Shown: positions 8,585 through 19,542 of the stretch, piece by piece
How the letters are laid out: every line of letters begins with the position of its first letter
Numbering within the stretch: position 1 is the first letter of the stretch
Source of the DNA: Flavobacteriaceae bacterium
GTDB lineage: Bacteria > Bacteroidota > Bacteroidia > Flavobacteriales > Flavobacteriaceae
NCBI GenBank assembly: GCA_947456955.1
Contig: CANGTQ010000015.1
Location: 1 to 44,590, forward strand
Length of the DNA: 44,590 bases
Reading direction: 5' to 3'
Position numbers and translations under genes: made by a program
Notes under the pieces: model-generated
The model's input: only the letters and a program-made list of their open reading frames with translations
The model's database searches: none
Told to the model about the DNA's origin: nothing

Positions 8585-9204
8585 TGTTAGAAAATTTATC
8601 CAAAACCATAGCAACTATTTCAAAAATTTCAGTTTCAGAAGAACGAAAAGAAGTGTTATTTCCTTTAGTGGATTACATCCAAAACAAAGTGAAAGCTAAT
8701 CAGGAAATTCGTTTGAATTTTATTTGCACACACAATTCTCGAAGAAGCCATTTGTCTCAAATATGGGCACAAACTATGGCGTTTCAGTTCGGAATTCAAA
8801 AGGTGTTTTGTTATTCTGGTGGAACTGAAGCTACGGCTATGTTTCCGAAAGTTGCTGAAACATTGACTAATCAAGGATTTCAGATTCAAAAATTGAGTCA
8901 GGAGCAAAATCCTTTTTATTCGGTGAAATTTGATGAAAATCAGCATCCGATTGTTTGTTTTTCCAAGGCTTATTTTAATGAGTTTAATCCGAAAAGTAAT
9001 TTTGGAGCAATAATGACATGCAACAATGCCGACGAAGGTTGCCCTATGGTTTTTGGAGCGGAAGCCCGATTCCCAATAAAATACGATGATCCAAAAGCTT
9101 TTGACGGAACCGATTTGATGGATGAAAAATATGCTGAACGTAGTTTGCAAATAGCAAGTGAAATGTATTATGTGTTTTCTCAAATAAATAGTAATAATTC
9201 TTAG
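8584..9204 (+). CDS. arsC: Arsenate reductase, thioredoxin-coupled LMW-phosphatase type
   Basis: 206 aa with a low-molecular-weight tyrosine phosphatase fold. The P-loop CTHNSRRS (Cys48, CX5R) binds arsenate. Cys146 and Cys153 in MTCNNADEGCP correspond to the Cys82 and Cys89 relay of S. aureus ArsC, with the following acidic YDDP like that family's FDDP. These three cysteines support reduction of arsenate to arsenite with electrons from thioredoxin rather than glutaredoxin. It is longer than the roughly 131-aa classical enzyme through an N-terminal helical extension of about 40 residues and an insertion around 105-140. It feeds the ACR3 pump encoded 41 nt downstream. Acting only as a protein tyrosine phosphatase is less likely. 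Confidence 0.9.
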   Translation: MLENLSKTIATISKISVSEERKEVLFPLVDYIQNKVKANQEIRLNFICTHNSRRSHLSQIWAQTMAFQFGIQKVFCYSGGTEATAMFPKVAETLTNQGFQIQKLSQEQNPFYSVKFDENQHPIVCFSKAYFNEFNPKSNFGAIMTCNNADEGCPMVFGAEARFPIKYDDPKAFDGTDLMDEKYAERSLQIASEMYYVFSQINSNNS

Positions 9205-9238
9205 TGAACTTTGTGCATTCTTAGTGCGCTTAGTGGTT
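9200..9238. repeat. CTTAGTG/CTTTGTG tandem repeat
   Basis: Four degenerate 9-11-bp units led by CTTAGTG or CTTTGTG overlap the arsC stop and fill most of the gap to the ACR3 gene. They are the approximate reverse complement of the unit at 8467-8504. Confidence 0.6.
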
Positions 9239-9245
9239 AAATTAT

Positions 9246-10277
9246 ATGAAAAAAAGATTAGGATTCTTAGACCGCTATTTAACGCTTTGGATATTTCTAG
9301 CGATGTTAATTGGCGTTGCAATTGGTTATTATATTCCGAATTCAGCCGATTTTATTAACTCGTTTTCTTCCGGTACAACCAATATTCCACTAGCGATTGG
9401 TTTGATTTTGATGATGTATCCACCATTGACTAAAATCGATTTTTCGAAAGTCCCACAAATGTTTAAACAACCTAAACTCTTAACTGCCTCGTTTTTCATC
9501 ACATGGATAGTCGGGCCATTTTTAATGTTTTTATTGGCGACATTTTTTCTGAAAGACTATCCTGAATACATGACCGGTTTAATCATTATAGGCATCGCGC
9601 CTTGTATTGCGATGGTAATTGTTTGGAACGAACTAGCCGAAGGAAACCGAGAATTAACTGCAGGTTTAATAGGAATCAATAGTTTGTTACAAGTGTTCTT
9701 TTTCAGTTTGTATGCCTATTTTTATTTGGAAATTATGTTGCCACTATTCGGAATCAAAGGGTTAGAATTAAATATAACGATTGCTGAGATTGCGAAAACG
9801 GTTGGAATCTATTTAGGAATTCCTTTCGTATTGGCAGTTATCAGTCGGTTTATTATTAAAAAATATGTTGGAGATAAATGGTTCAATCAAAAGTTTATTC
9901 CTTTTGTTTCTCCGATTACATTGATTGCATTGCTTTTTACAATTGTAGTCATGTTCAGTTTAAAAGGTGAAATGATAGTCGATTTGCCTTTGGATCTTAT
10001 TCGAATTGCTATTCCACTTGTAATTTTCTTTGCGATTATGTTTTTCTTGATGTTTTTTGTTGCAAAGAAAATCGGAGCGAATTATCGTGATGCAGTAGCT
10101 TTATCGTTTACAGCGTCTGGAAACAATTTTGAGTTAGCCATTGCGGTTTCGATCGGCGTTTTCGGAATCAATAGTGGACAAGCGTTTGCAGGGGTTATTG
10201 GGCCATTAGTTGAAGTTCCTGCTTTAATTATATTGGTTAATGTCGTTTTTTGGTTAAGAAAAAAGTATTTTAATTAA
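9246..10277 (+). CDS. arsB: ACR3-family arsenite efflux transporter
   Basis: 343 aa with about ten transmembrane helices (BART superfamily). It opens FLDRYLTLWIFLAMLIGVAIGYY as ACR3 proteins do. Other family marks are the helix 4 cysteine in IIGIAPCIAMVIVWNELAEG (about 116-135), whose thiol is needed for arsenite transport, and the helix 9 segment SFTASGNNFELAIAVSIGVFG (about 286-306) with its conserved Glu. It exports arsenite from the cytoplasm using the proton motive force. It is the last gene of the ars operon and ends 5 nt from the convergent lipoprotein gene, with no clear terminator between. Confidence 0.95.
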   Translation: MKKRLGFLDRYLTLWIFLAMLIGVAIGYYIPNSADFINSFSSGTTNIPLAIGLILMMYPPLTKIDFSKVPQMFKQPKLLTASFFITWIVGPFLMFLLATFFLKDYPEYMTGLIIIGIAPCIAMVIVWNELAEGNRELTAGLIGINSLLQVFFFSLYAYFYLEIMLPLFGIKGLELNITIAEIAKTVGIYLGIPFVLAVISRFIIKKYVGDKWFNQKFIPFVSPITLIALLFTIVVMFSLKGEMIVDLPLDLIRIAIPLVIFFAIMFFLMFFVAKKIGANYRDAVALSFTASGNNFELAIAVSIGVFGINSGQAFAGVIGPLVEVPALIILVNVVFWLRKKYFN

Positions 10278-10281
10278 ATAA

Positions 10282-11634
10282 TTATTCCAATTTTATCGCC
10301 CACACATCATTTCCTCCTTTGTTAGAAGGCACATCAAGCGAATTGCTTTGCGACTCGCCAACGATTATTAGTTCTCTTTTTGAGGTTTCAAAAAAATCGG
10401 TAGCTACGTCTATATTGGTTCCTCCAAAGGTCTTTTGCCAATAGAGTTTTGTATTTGCTTTGTTGTCAATTTCAAAAAGCCAAAAATCATTTTGCCCATT
10501 ATTAGGTTTTTCATCAAATGTTCCTCTAGAATTCCCTACAACCACAAAATTCCCGTTTGCTATTTTTTTAATTGTTGAGGCAACATCAAAAGAGTCACTA
10601 CCGAATGATTTCTCCCATATCAGATGTCCGTGTTTATTAATATGAATTACCCAGCCATCAAAGTTTCCTTTTGGATTTTTAACATCGCCATCACTACTGT
10701 TAGAGCGACCAACTATTAAATACGAATTATTGCCTGTTTTTGTTATGCCATACGCTTGATCTACTCCGCTTCCACCATAATTTTCTTTCCAATGCAAATC
10801 GCCATTCGAATGCAAGCTTACAACCCAATAGTCATAGCTTCCTTTGTTGTGCTCAATATCAAAATCAGAACTTTCGGAATAACCAACCATTATAATATCA
10901 CCATCTTCAGCCTCAACGATATCATTCACTCTGTCATTTTGTGTTCCACCAAAATAACGATACCATAAAAATTCTCCATTACTATCCAATTTTACACCTA
11001 AATATTCGCCAGAACCATGAAGTACATTTTTATGACCTATTTCATGACCTGCTCCGTTATCTTGTGTTCCACCACTTCCTTCAATTCCGGAATATTCGGC
11101 AAAACCTGCGATAAAAAAACCGCCGTCTCTCGTTTGAATCATTTTATGACCGTGATCATGACCAGTGAAACCATAATTTTTACTCCAAATAATGTTGCCT
11201 TGTTCTGTGATTTTTGAAATGAAAAAATCATGTTGTCCTACATTTCCGGGAACATCACCATCATTACTGGCACTATAGCCGGCAATGGCATAATTTCCAT
11301 CATTAGTAGCAATAATGCTCATTCCGAAATCATTGAGAGAACCACCAATGGTTTTTGTCCAAATCAAATTCCCTTCAGCATCTAGTTTGGTTAGTAAAAT
11401 ATCGGTAAATGAATGCGACTTAACAATATCTCCATCATAACTAGCCGTATGACCTAAGATTAACATTCCGCCATCCGAAGTAGCAACAACACTATTTGTA
11501 TTTTCTTCTAAACTACCACCATAGGTTTTGCTCCATACTAATGCTGCTTTAAAGGTATTTTTTTCATCCACACTATTGTTATCTGTACAACCGATAAAAA
11601 AAATCAAAATAAATATACAGCTTAGTCTTTTCAT
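10282..11634 (-). CDS. Repeat-rich beta-propeller lipoprotein
   Basis: 450 aa. The signal peptide ends in the lipobox FIGC (Cys16), so it is a lipoprotein. The rest consists of seven to eight repeats of about 50 aa. Each holds W.KTYGG or W.KNYGG, then a DGG or DGD turn, then a GYS or GHT strand and W...L/I. This is the layout of a beta-propeller or delta-60-like repeat protein probably displayed outside the cell. There is no C-terminal T9SS sorting domain, so the lipid is its anchor. Its start overlaps the stop of the upstream gene by one base (TAATG), so the two are translationally coupled. No enzymatic motif is seen and the ligand is unknown. Confidence 0.75.
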   Translation of the reverse strand: MKRLSCIFILIFFIGCTDNNSVDEKNTFKAALVWSKTYGGSLEENTNSVVATSDGGMLILGHTASYDGDIVKSHSFTDILLTKLDAEGNLIWTKTIGGSLNDFGMSIIATNDGNYAIAGYSASNDGDVPGNVGQHDFFISKITEQGNIIWSKNYGFTGHDHGHKMIQTRDGGFFIAGFAEYSGIEGSGGTQDNGAGHEIGHKNVLHGSGEYLGVKLDSNGEFLWYRYFGGTQNDRVNDIVEAEDGDIIMVGYSESSDFDIEHNKGSYDYWVVSLHSNGDLHWKENYGGSGVDQAYGITKTGNNSYLIVGRSNSSDGDVKNPKGNFDGWVIHINKHGHLIWEKSFGSDSFDVASTIKKIANGNFVVVGNSRGTFDEKPNNGQNDFWLFEIDNKANTKLYWQKTFGGTNIDVATDFFETSKRELIIVGESQSNSLDVPSNKGGNDVWAIKLE

Positions 11635-13046
11635 TACTCTACCATTAATTTTTTTGTGAAATCATTATTGACTCTAACAAAATACAATCCTTTTTCAAGA
11701 TCAGTAATGTCGTAGCTGTCAGATGTTAGGAATGTTTTTATTGTTTTACCAAGAGTGTCATAAATGACAATAGAATCTATAGCAATTTTTGAATCAATTT
11801 TGAAATGAGTTTTTGCTGGATTAGGATGTATAGTATAATTAGAACTTAAAAACTCTTCATTTCTAAGAGAAGCATTCTTTCTTACGACAAACAATCCTCT
11901 ATTGATGTCACTAATGATGATACTGCCGCTAGGGAAATAAGGGTATGTACTCCAGGCGCCTTCAAATATGGCATTATTATTTTCGGGGTGTGTATCAAAA
12001 AAACCAATTTCATTCATGGTATCAGTAGCTGTAATATTTGAAGTATTTATAACTCTCAAACCAGCAGTATAATTGGCCAAATAAAAATCATTCCCTTTAC
12101 AATATCCGTTATGATCTATAGCTTCTGTTGGTCCAAAATATTGTCCTTTTAGAACTGGATTATCCAAATTTGTCATATCTATGATGATTGACCTAGAATT
12201 AAAGCCAAAATCAAGTTCATCAATTTCATCACCTAAAATCCAATATTTTTGATCCGGAGTAAACCATCCTTGATGTGTATAGCCTGTATTACTATATAAA
12301 AAACTTGAAATTAGTATTGGATTTGATTTATTAGTCACGTCGAGAATGACAACTTTTGTCTCGTTAGCACCAACAAATATCTCTTTGCCTTGATGATCGG
12401 GGTCTGGACCATTATAAATAATAACCTCAGAATCATGAGTGTAATCTTCATCGGGATATCCAAGTACAAAAACCGGATTTAATGGATTTTGAAGATTCAA
12501 GACATTGGCACCACCTTGAAATAAACCGGTTCCATTACAATACGCAAAACCTGTGGCCTCATTAATTGTGATGGTGTGACAATTTCCAAAACCTCCATAA
12601 CGTGCATCGGCAGTAAAAATTTGAGGTGTAGTTACGTTTCGTAATCGGGTCAAATCAAAAATTTGCAATCCATGTCCATTAGCTTCACTAACAATGTAGG
12701 CATAATTGTTATAGACTTTCATTTCACGCCAAAAACTGGGAGTATTATTATGAGAATTTAATTTCCCTAAGTAAATAGGGGCAGAAGGAATAGTGATATC
12801 GACAAAAGCAGTATGAGTAGTACAACCCATGATGGCATATTCTTTTCCATTAAGTGGGTCTGTCCATCCCCAACAGCTACTTCCTTCGGTATTGTTGTTT
12901 CCTCCAATTTGAGGAAATGAAAGTTGAGACATTAAATCAACTTTATCACATGGATATATTCCAGCAAAACCATTAGTACATATTGTTTGAGAAAATGTAG
13001 TAGAGATTGAAATAAAAAGTACAAATACCAATAGTTTTATCTTCAT
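11634..13046 (-). CDS. Choice-of-anchor B-like secreted protein with T9SS type A sorting domain
   Basis: 470 aa. A signal peptide (MKIKLLVFVLFISISTTFSQ) precedes a domain with LVIVD-like repeats (for example GLQIFDLTRLRNVTTP and FVDITIPSAPIYLGKL), each holding a beta strand then D.T.P or N..NP. This is typical of choice-of-anchor B proteins. The last 75 residues form a type A C-terminal sorting domain (YTIHPNPAKTHFKI ... GKTIKTF ... LEKGLYFVRV ... KKLMVE) that directs export by the type IX system. Surface attachment or release is expected. It is the first gene of a two-gene unit with the propeller lipoprotein. Function beyond cell-surface binding is unknown. Confidence 0.85.
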   Translation of the reverse strand: MKIKLLVFVLFISISTTFSQTICTNGFAGIYPCDKVDLMSQLSFPQIGGNNNTEGSSCWGWTDPLNGKEYAIMGCTTHTAFVDITIPSAPIYLGKLNSHNNTPSFWREMKVYNNYAYIVSEANGHGLQIFDLTRLRNVTTPQIFTADARYGGFGNCHTITINEATGFAYCNGTGLFQGGANVLNLQNPLNPVFVLGYPDEDYTHDSEVIIYNGPDPDHQGKEIFVGANETKVVILDVTNKSNPILISSFLYSNTGYTHQGWFTPDQKYWILGDEIDELDFGFNSRSIIIDMTNLDNPVLKGQYFGPTEAIDHNGYCKGNDFYLANYTAGLRVINTSNITATDTMNEIGFFDTHPENNNAIFEGAWSTYPYFPSGSIIISDINRGLFVVRKNASLRNEEFLSSNYTIHPNPAKTHFKIDSKIAIDSIVIYDTLGKTIKTFLTSDSYDITDLEKGLYFVRVNNDFTKKLMVE

Positions 13047-13069
13047 TGAAAAAGGGCTGTAATTAAATT

Positions 13070-14473
13070 TTATACATGCAATGCTCTATTATCCGTAGCG
13101 GCTAATGCTGCTTCTTTCATTGCTTCCGCAAAGGTTGGATGCGCATGCGATATTCTTGATATATCTTCAGCAGATGCTCTGAATTCCATTGCGGTTACGG
13201 CTTCGGCAATCAAGTCGGCACAACGGGCACCAATCATGTGAACGCCTAATACTTCATCGGTTTTAGCATCGGCTAATATTTTTACAAATCCGTCCAAATC
13301 ACCACCAGCTCTTGCTCTTCCTAAAGCTTTGAATGGGAAACTTCCTGCTTTGTAGGCTACACCAGCTTCTTTTAATTGTTCTTCTGTTTTACCGACAGCT
13401 GCAACTTCTGGCCAAGTGTAGACAACACCTGGTATCAAATTATAGTCAATATGAGGTTTTTGTCCCGCTATGATTTCGGCAACCATAGTTCCTTCTTCTT
13501 CGGCTTTGTGAGCCAGCATAGCACCACGCACTACATCACCAATCGCATAAATGTTTGGAATGTTGGTTTGCAAATGATCGTTTACTTCAATCATACCTCT
13601 GTCAGAAACTTTTACTCCAGCTTTGTCTGCATTCAATCCGTCAGTATAAGGTCGACGACCCACAGAAACTAGAGCGTAATCTCCTTCAAGAGATATGATT
13701 TCACCTTTGGCATTTTCAGCTTTAACCGTAACTGTTTTTCCTTTTCTGTCAACTGATTGTACTTTGTGCGAAGTATAAAATTTCATGCCTTGTTTTTTCA
13801 AGACTTTTGTCAATTCTTTAGATAGAGCAGCATCCATTCCTGGAATAATTCGGTCCATGAACTCAACTACAGAAACTTCAGCACCAAGTCTTAAATAAAC
13901 TTGTCCTAATTCAATTCCGATTACGCCACCACCAATAATTACTAAATGGTTAGGAACTTCAGGCAATTTTAAAGCTTCAGTAGAAGTTATGATTCTTTCT
14001 TTATCCAATTTGATAAAAGGTAGATTAGACGGTTTTGAACCGGTAGCAATGATGATGTTTTTACCTTCTATGGTTTCCGTTGAATCGTCTGCTTTCTTGA
14101 TAGCGACATGCGTAGCATCAACAAAAGAACCCAATCCTTCAAAAACGGTAATTTTATTTTTATCCATTAAGAATTTCACTCCACCCGAAGTTTGATCAAC
14201 CACAGATTGTTTGCGGGCAATCATTTTCTCTAAATTCACTTTTACGTTCCCGGAAACTTCAATTCCGTGATCAGCAAAATGTTGTAATTCTTCGTAATGG
14301 TGTGATGAAGCTAGTAATGCTTTAGAAGGAATGCAACCTACATTTAGGCAAGTCCCTCCTAATGTTGCATATTTTTCAATGATGGCGGTTTTGAAACCTA
14401 GTTGGGCACAACGAATAGCGGATACATATCCGCCAGGACCAGAACCGATAATGACTACGTCAAATGAACTCAT
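13070..14473 (-). CDS. lpd: Dihydrolipoyl dehydrogenase
   Basis: 467 aa. FAD-binding GSGPGG is at 10-15, and the redox pair Cys42/Cys47 in GGTCLNVGCIPSKALL. The NAD site lies in VIIGGGVIGIELGQVYLRLGAEVSVVE (about 177-203), a second FAD contact is NIYAIGDVVRGAMLAHKAEEEG (about 308-329), and the C-terminal HAHPTFAEAM provides the catalytic His-Glu pair. It reoxidises the lipoyl arms of pyruvate, 2-oxoglutarate and branched-chain dehydrogenases, or the glycine cleavage system. No E1 or E2 gene is adjacent, so the partner complex is not shown. A TAATTTTG -7 box lies on the minus strand at 14513-14520, about 40 nt above the start. Confidence 0.96.
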   Translation of the reverse strand: MSSFDVVIIGSGPGGYVSAIRCAQLGFKTAIIEKYATLGGTCLNVGCIPSKALLASSHHYEELQHFADHGIEVSGNVKVNLEKMIARKQSVVDQTSGGVKFLMDKNKITVFEGLGSFVDATHVAIKKADDSTETIEGKNIIIATGSKPSNLPFIKLDKERIITSTEALKLPEVPNHLVIIGGGVIGIELGQVYLRLGAEVSVVEFMDRIIPGMDAALSKELTKVLKKQGMKFYTSHKVQSVDRKGKTVTVKAENAKGEIISLEGDYALVSVGRRPYTDGLNADKAGVKVSDRGMIEVNDHLQTNIPNIYAIGDVVRGAMLAHKAEEEGTMVAEIIAGQKPHIDYNLIPGVVYTWPEVAAVGKTEEQLKEAGVAYKAGSFPFKALGRARAGGDLDGFVKILADAKTDEVLGVHMIGARCADLIAEAVTAMEFRASAEDISRISHAHPTFAEAMKEAALAATDNRALHV

Positions 14474-14977
14474 AGTTATGTGTTTATTGTTTGTATTTTA
14501 TTTTTTGCGTCACAAAATTACAGTTTTTATTTGACTTTTTATTAATCATTGAATCATAAATAAATCGAATTTATAGGGTAATTTTTAACCTTATTTTTAA
14601 TTAATAAGGATAAGAATACAAGAATAAAAAACGGATACTTTTAATGTTAAAATTTTGAAAATCATTAAAACTACCATTATAATTTTCTAAATTGATTTAG
14701 AATATTAGAAGAAATTGTTTTGAATAAATAATGAATAAAATGTTCTAAAGGGAGAAACTTTAACAGTAAAAGCTATTCCTTAATATGCAATTCTTAATTA
14801 TGCTTTACAGTTTCCGTTGAGAAGAAATTTTTCCTTTTGCAGTTGGTAAAAAAAACAATGAATTAAAATAACTGTAACAGTAAACAGAACTGTTTAAAGC
14901 AAACGTGGGTTAGTCGTAAAAAATGTTAGATTATATAGAAATCCGTTAGAGAGTTATCTTTAACGGATTTTTTTGTG
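14474..14977. other. Gene-free stretch with dyads and a terminator
   Basis: No credible ORF is present. It holds the lpd promoter side (14513-14520), a CCTTATT/AATAAGG hairpin (14589-14609), a cluster of ACTGT/ACAGT dyads (about 14872-14895, including AAACAG-AA-CTGTTT at 14882-14895), and a strong plus-strand terminator (14939-14975). Both neighbouring genes are on the minus strand, so the terminator has no coding partner. A small RNA ending there is possible. Confidence 0.5.
14939..14975 (+). terminator. Orphan plus-strand terminator
   Basis: Ten-bp perfect arms (14939-14948 and 14961-14970, AAATCCGTTA) with a 12-nt loop are followed by a run of T on the plus strand. On the minus strand the T-rich tail is weaker (TTTCTATA), though it could also end the permease transcript, whose stop is at 14978. 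Confidence 0.65.
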
Positions 14978-16900
14978 TTATGCCTTTAGTTTATTTAGTT
15001 TACTATTCTTAATACTAAATCCAAAATATATGGTTAATCCAATAAGCAACCAGCAGGTAAAATAGATCCAGTTCCAAACACTCAACTCCGCCATCATATA
15101 CAAACAGCATACTAATCCGAGTAACGGTATCAATGAAAGATTTTGTTTCCAAGACCAAACCACAAAAAACAACAAAGAGATTATAAATATCCACATTGGG
15201 ATTTTGTGTTTAAATAAACTGAAACCACTTTCATATTTTAAAGAATCATCAATTGGAAGCGAGTCAACTACATTTTTATACATCATAGCATCATTATAAA
15301 AAAAGCCCAATACATTTTCTATATCATCATTTTTATAATCAGTGACCTTTGTTTTTAGAAAATCAAAAACTACTTTGGTTTGTTCCTTATCTAAAGATTT
15401 TATTATAGTTGTAGGATCATTAATTTTTTTCTCATTCGTTATGAAGTCCATTGTAGTTTGCTTGTTTACCGTAAAGGCAATGCTGATACCAATTAGCATC
15501 AATAAAGGGAAAACGAATTTTGAATTAACATAAGGAGTTTTAAATTTTCCTCTTGGAATATCAGGTTTATTTTGTAATACCAATACTCCTGCACAAACCA
15601 ATACAAAAGCAAACAGAGTTCCTATACTACACAAATCAGTTACCATGGTCAAGTTCATAAATAAAGCAGGGACAGCAACCACAAAACCAGTAACAATTGT
15701 AGCGAAAGATGGTGTTTTGTATTTTGGATGCACTTTTGAAAATTGTTTTGGTAACAGGCCATCACGGCTCATACTCATCCAGATTCTAGGTTGCCCCATT
15801 TGAAAAACTAATAATACCGATGCCATAGCAATAACGGCACTCACCCCAATAATTCCTGACATCCATTTCAAATTCAACTTGTCAAATACAAAAGCTAATG
15901 GATCGCCAACATTTAAATCGGAATAGCTAACCATACCTGTTAAAACCAGAGCAATGATAATATATAGTATTGTACAAATAATAATCGCCCACATCATGCC
16001 TCGAGGTAAATCGCGTTGAGGGTTTTTGCATTCTTCGGCTGTTGTAGAAATAGCATCGAAACCAATATAAGCAAAGAAAACGGCTGAAACACCTTTAAGA
16101 ACTCCACCAACACCATTAGGAGAAAACGGAATCCAATTATCAGTGTCAACATAAAAAACACCTACGGCAATTACCAGTAATATTATGCATAATTTCACTA
16201 CAACCATAAGGTTACTTGCATTACGTGACTCTTTCATACCACGATAGACCAGTGCTGTAATTAAAATAATAATAAATAAAGCCGGTAAATCGGCCACAAA
16301 ATGAAAGGGACCTACAGATGGTGAGGTTGTCCAAGCAGTATAAGAAGCTTTTAAACCATCTGATAGGTTTTCAAAAGTTTTTCCGCCACGCATTAATGCT
16401 GTTGCTTCATCAAATCCTCTAGAGGCTGTTAAGTAATCCATCTGAATCCATTGTGGCAAACGTATGCCACCACTTTCGAGCAATCCGGTAAAATAATCAC
16501 TCCATGAAATGGCAACAGTTATATTTCCAATTGCATATTCCATTATCAGAGCCCAGCCTATAATCCATGCGATAATTTCTCCAAATGCTACATAAGAATA
16601 CGTATAGGCACTTCCAGAAACGGGAACCATTGAAGCAAATTCAGCATAGGCAAAGGCCGCGAAACTACAAGCAATAGCTGTAAATAAAAATAAGAAAATC
16701 ACAGCCGGACCACCATCAAAACTGGCTTTACCAATAGTACTAAAAATACCGGCTCCAACTATAGCTGCAATTCCAAACGCAGTTAAATCACGTGCCGATA
16801 AATGCTTGCCTAAAGTGTGATGCCCTTCAGCTTCATTTTTAGCCACTTGATTTAAAATTTCTTTGACTGTCTTTTTTCGGAATAAATTGGAAAATTGCAT
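14978..16900 (-). CDS. APC-family amino-acid permease
   Basis: 640 aa with about 14 hydrophobic helices. The first helix carries FGIAAIVGAGIFSTIGKAS, the unwound GAGIF helix of the APC superfamily (about 42-60). FFAYIGFDAISTTAEECKNPQRDLPRG (about 272-298) is the helix 6-7 signature of cationic amino-acid transporters (CAT/YfnA type). It likely imports amino acids by proton symport. It is longer than the usual 460-500 aa because about 85 hydrophilic residues (roughly 478-562) lie between two late helices, followed by further helices. A TATATTTG -7 box on the minus strand (16929-16936) lies about 29 nt above the ATG. Confidence 0.9.
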   Translation of the reverse strand: MQFSNLFRKKTVKEILNQVAKNEAEGHHTLGKHLSARDLTAFGIAAIVGAGIFSTIGKASFDGGPAVIFLFLFTAIACSFAAFAYAEFASMVPVSGSAYTYSYVAFGEIIAWIIGWALIMEYAIGNITVAISWSDYFTGLLESGGIRLPQWIQMDYLTASRGFDEATALMRGGKTFENLSDGLKASYTAWTTSPSVGPFHFVADLPALFIIILITALVYRGMKESRNASNLMVVVKLCIILLVIAVGVFYVDTDNWIPFSPNGVGGVLKGVSAVFFAYIGFDAISTTAEECKNPQRDLPRGMMWAIIICTILYIIIALVLTGMVSYSDLNVGDPLAFVFDKLNLKWMSGIIGVSAVIAMASVLLVFQMGQPRIWMSMSRDGLLPKQFSKVHPKYKTPSFATIVTGFVVAVPALFMNLTMVTDLCSIGTLFAFVLVCAGVLVLQNKPDIPRGKFKTPYVNSKFVFPLLMLIGISIAFTVNKQTTMDFITNEKKINDPTTIIKSLDKEQTKVVFDFLKTKVTDYKNDDIENVLGFFYNDAMMYKNVVDSLPIDDSLKYESGFSLFKHKIPMWIFIISLLFFVVWSWKQNLSLIPLLGLVCCLYMMAELSVWNWIYFTCWLLIGLTIYFGFSIKNSKLNKLKA

Positions 16901-17092
16901 AGTGTTTGGTTTTGGTATCTAACAGTAACAAATATATAAAAGATTTGATAGTAAGAGGAAAAAGTATAGCGGACATTCAGATTTTTATAAAATGAAAATA
17001 TATTTCAGTTGGGAATTTTTTAATATAAGTTTTGGCAATTTATAAATAGTTATATATAATTAAAAACTATTATTAAACATGACGGTTATCAG

Positions 17093-19333
<2,241 letters not shown>

Positions 19334-19364
19334 CAATAATTTATAAATGACTTCAATCATAATT

Positions 19365-19398
19365 AGTCCTCTCAATTCAAATGAGAGGACTTTTTTTT
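19365..19398 (+). terminator. katG terminator
   Basis: Perfect 10-bp arms AGTCCTCTCA and TGAGAGGACT (19365-19374, 19382-19391) are followed by a run of T. Confidence 0.85.
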
Positions 19399-19519
19399 AA
19401 TCTAAATAACATTAAAAATACAATTAGATAAATTAAAGATTAGTATAGCTTTTTTTCGATTACTTTTCGATAACTAAAATTTCTTATATCTTCATCTCTT
19501 TCTGCCAAATATTTTGTCG

Positions 19520-19527
19520 TAATTTTG
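19520..19527 (+). promoter_or_regulatory. -7 box of pabB
   Basis: TAATTTTG fits TAnnTTTG and lies 16 nt before the ATG at 19543. It contains the TTG of a longer reading frame at 19525, which therefore is not the start. Confidence 0.45.
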
Positions 19528-19542
19528 AGTGCCATAAAAATT

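Noticed and set aside
8665..9321. 218-aa minus-strand ORF antisense to arsC
   Set aside because: It lies opposite the strongly supported reductase, and its product is a low-complexity Ile/Phe/Arg-rich sequence with no motif.
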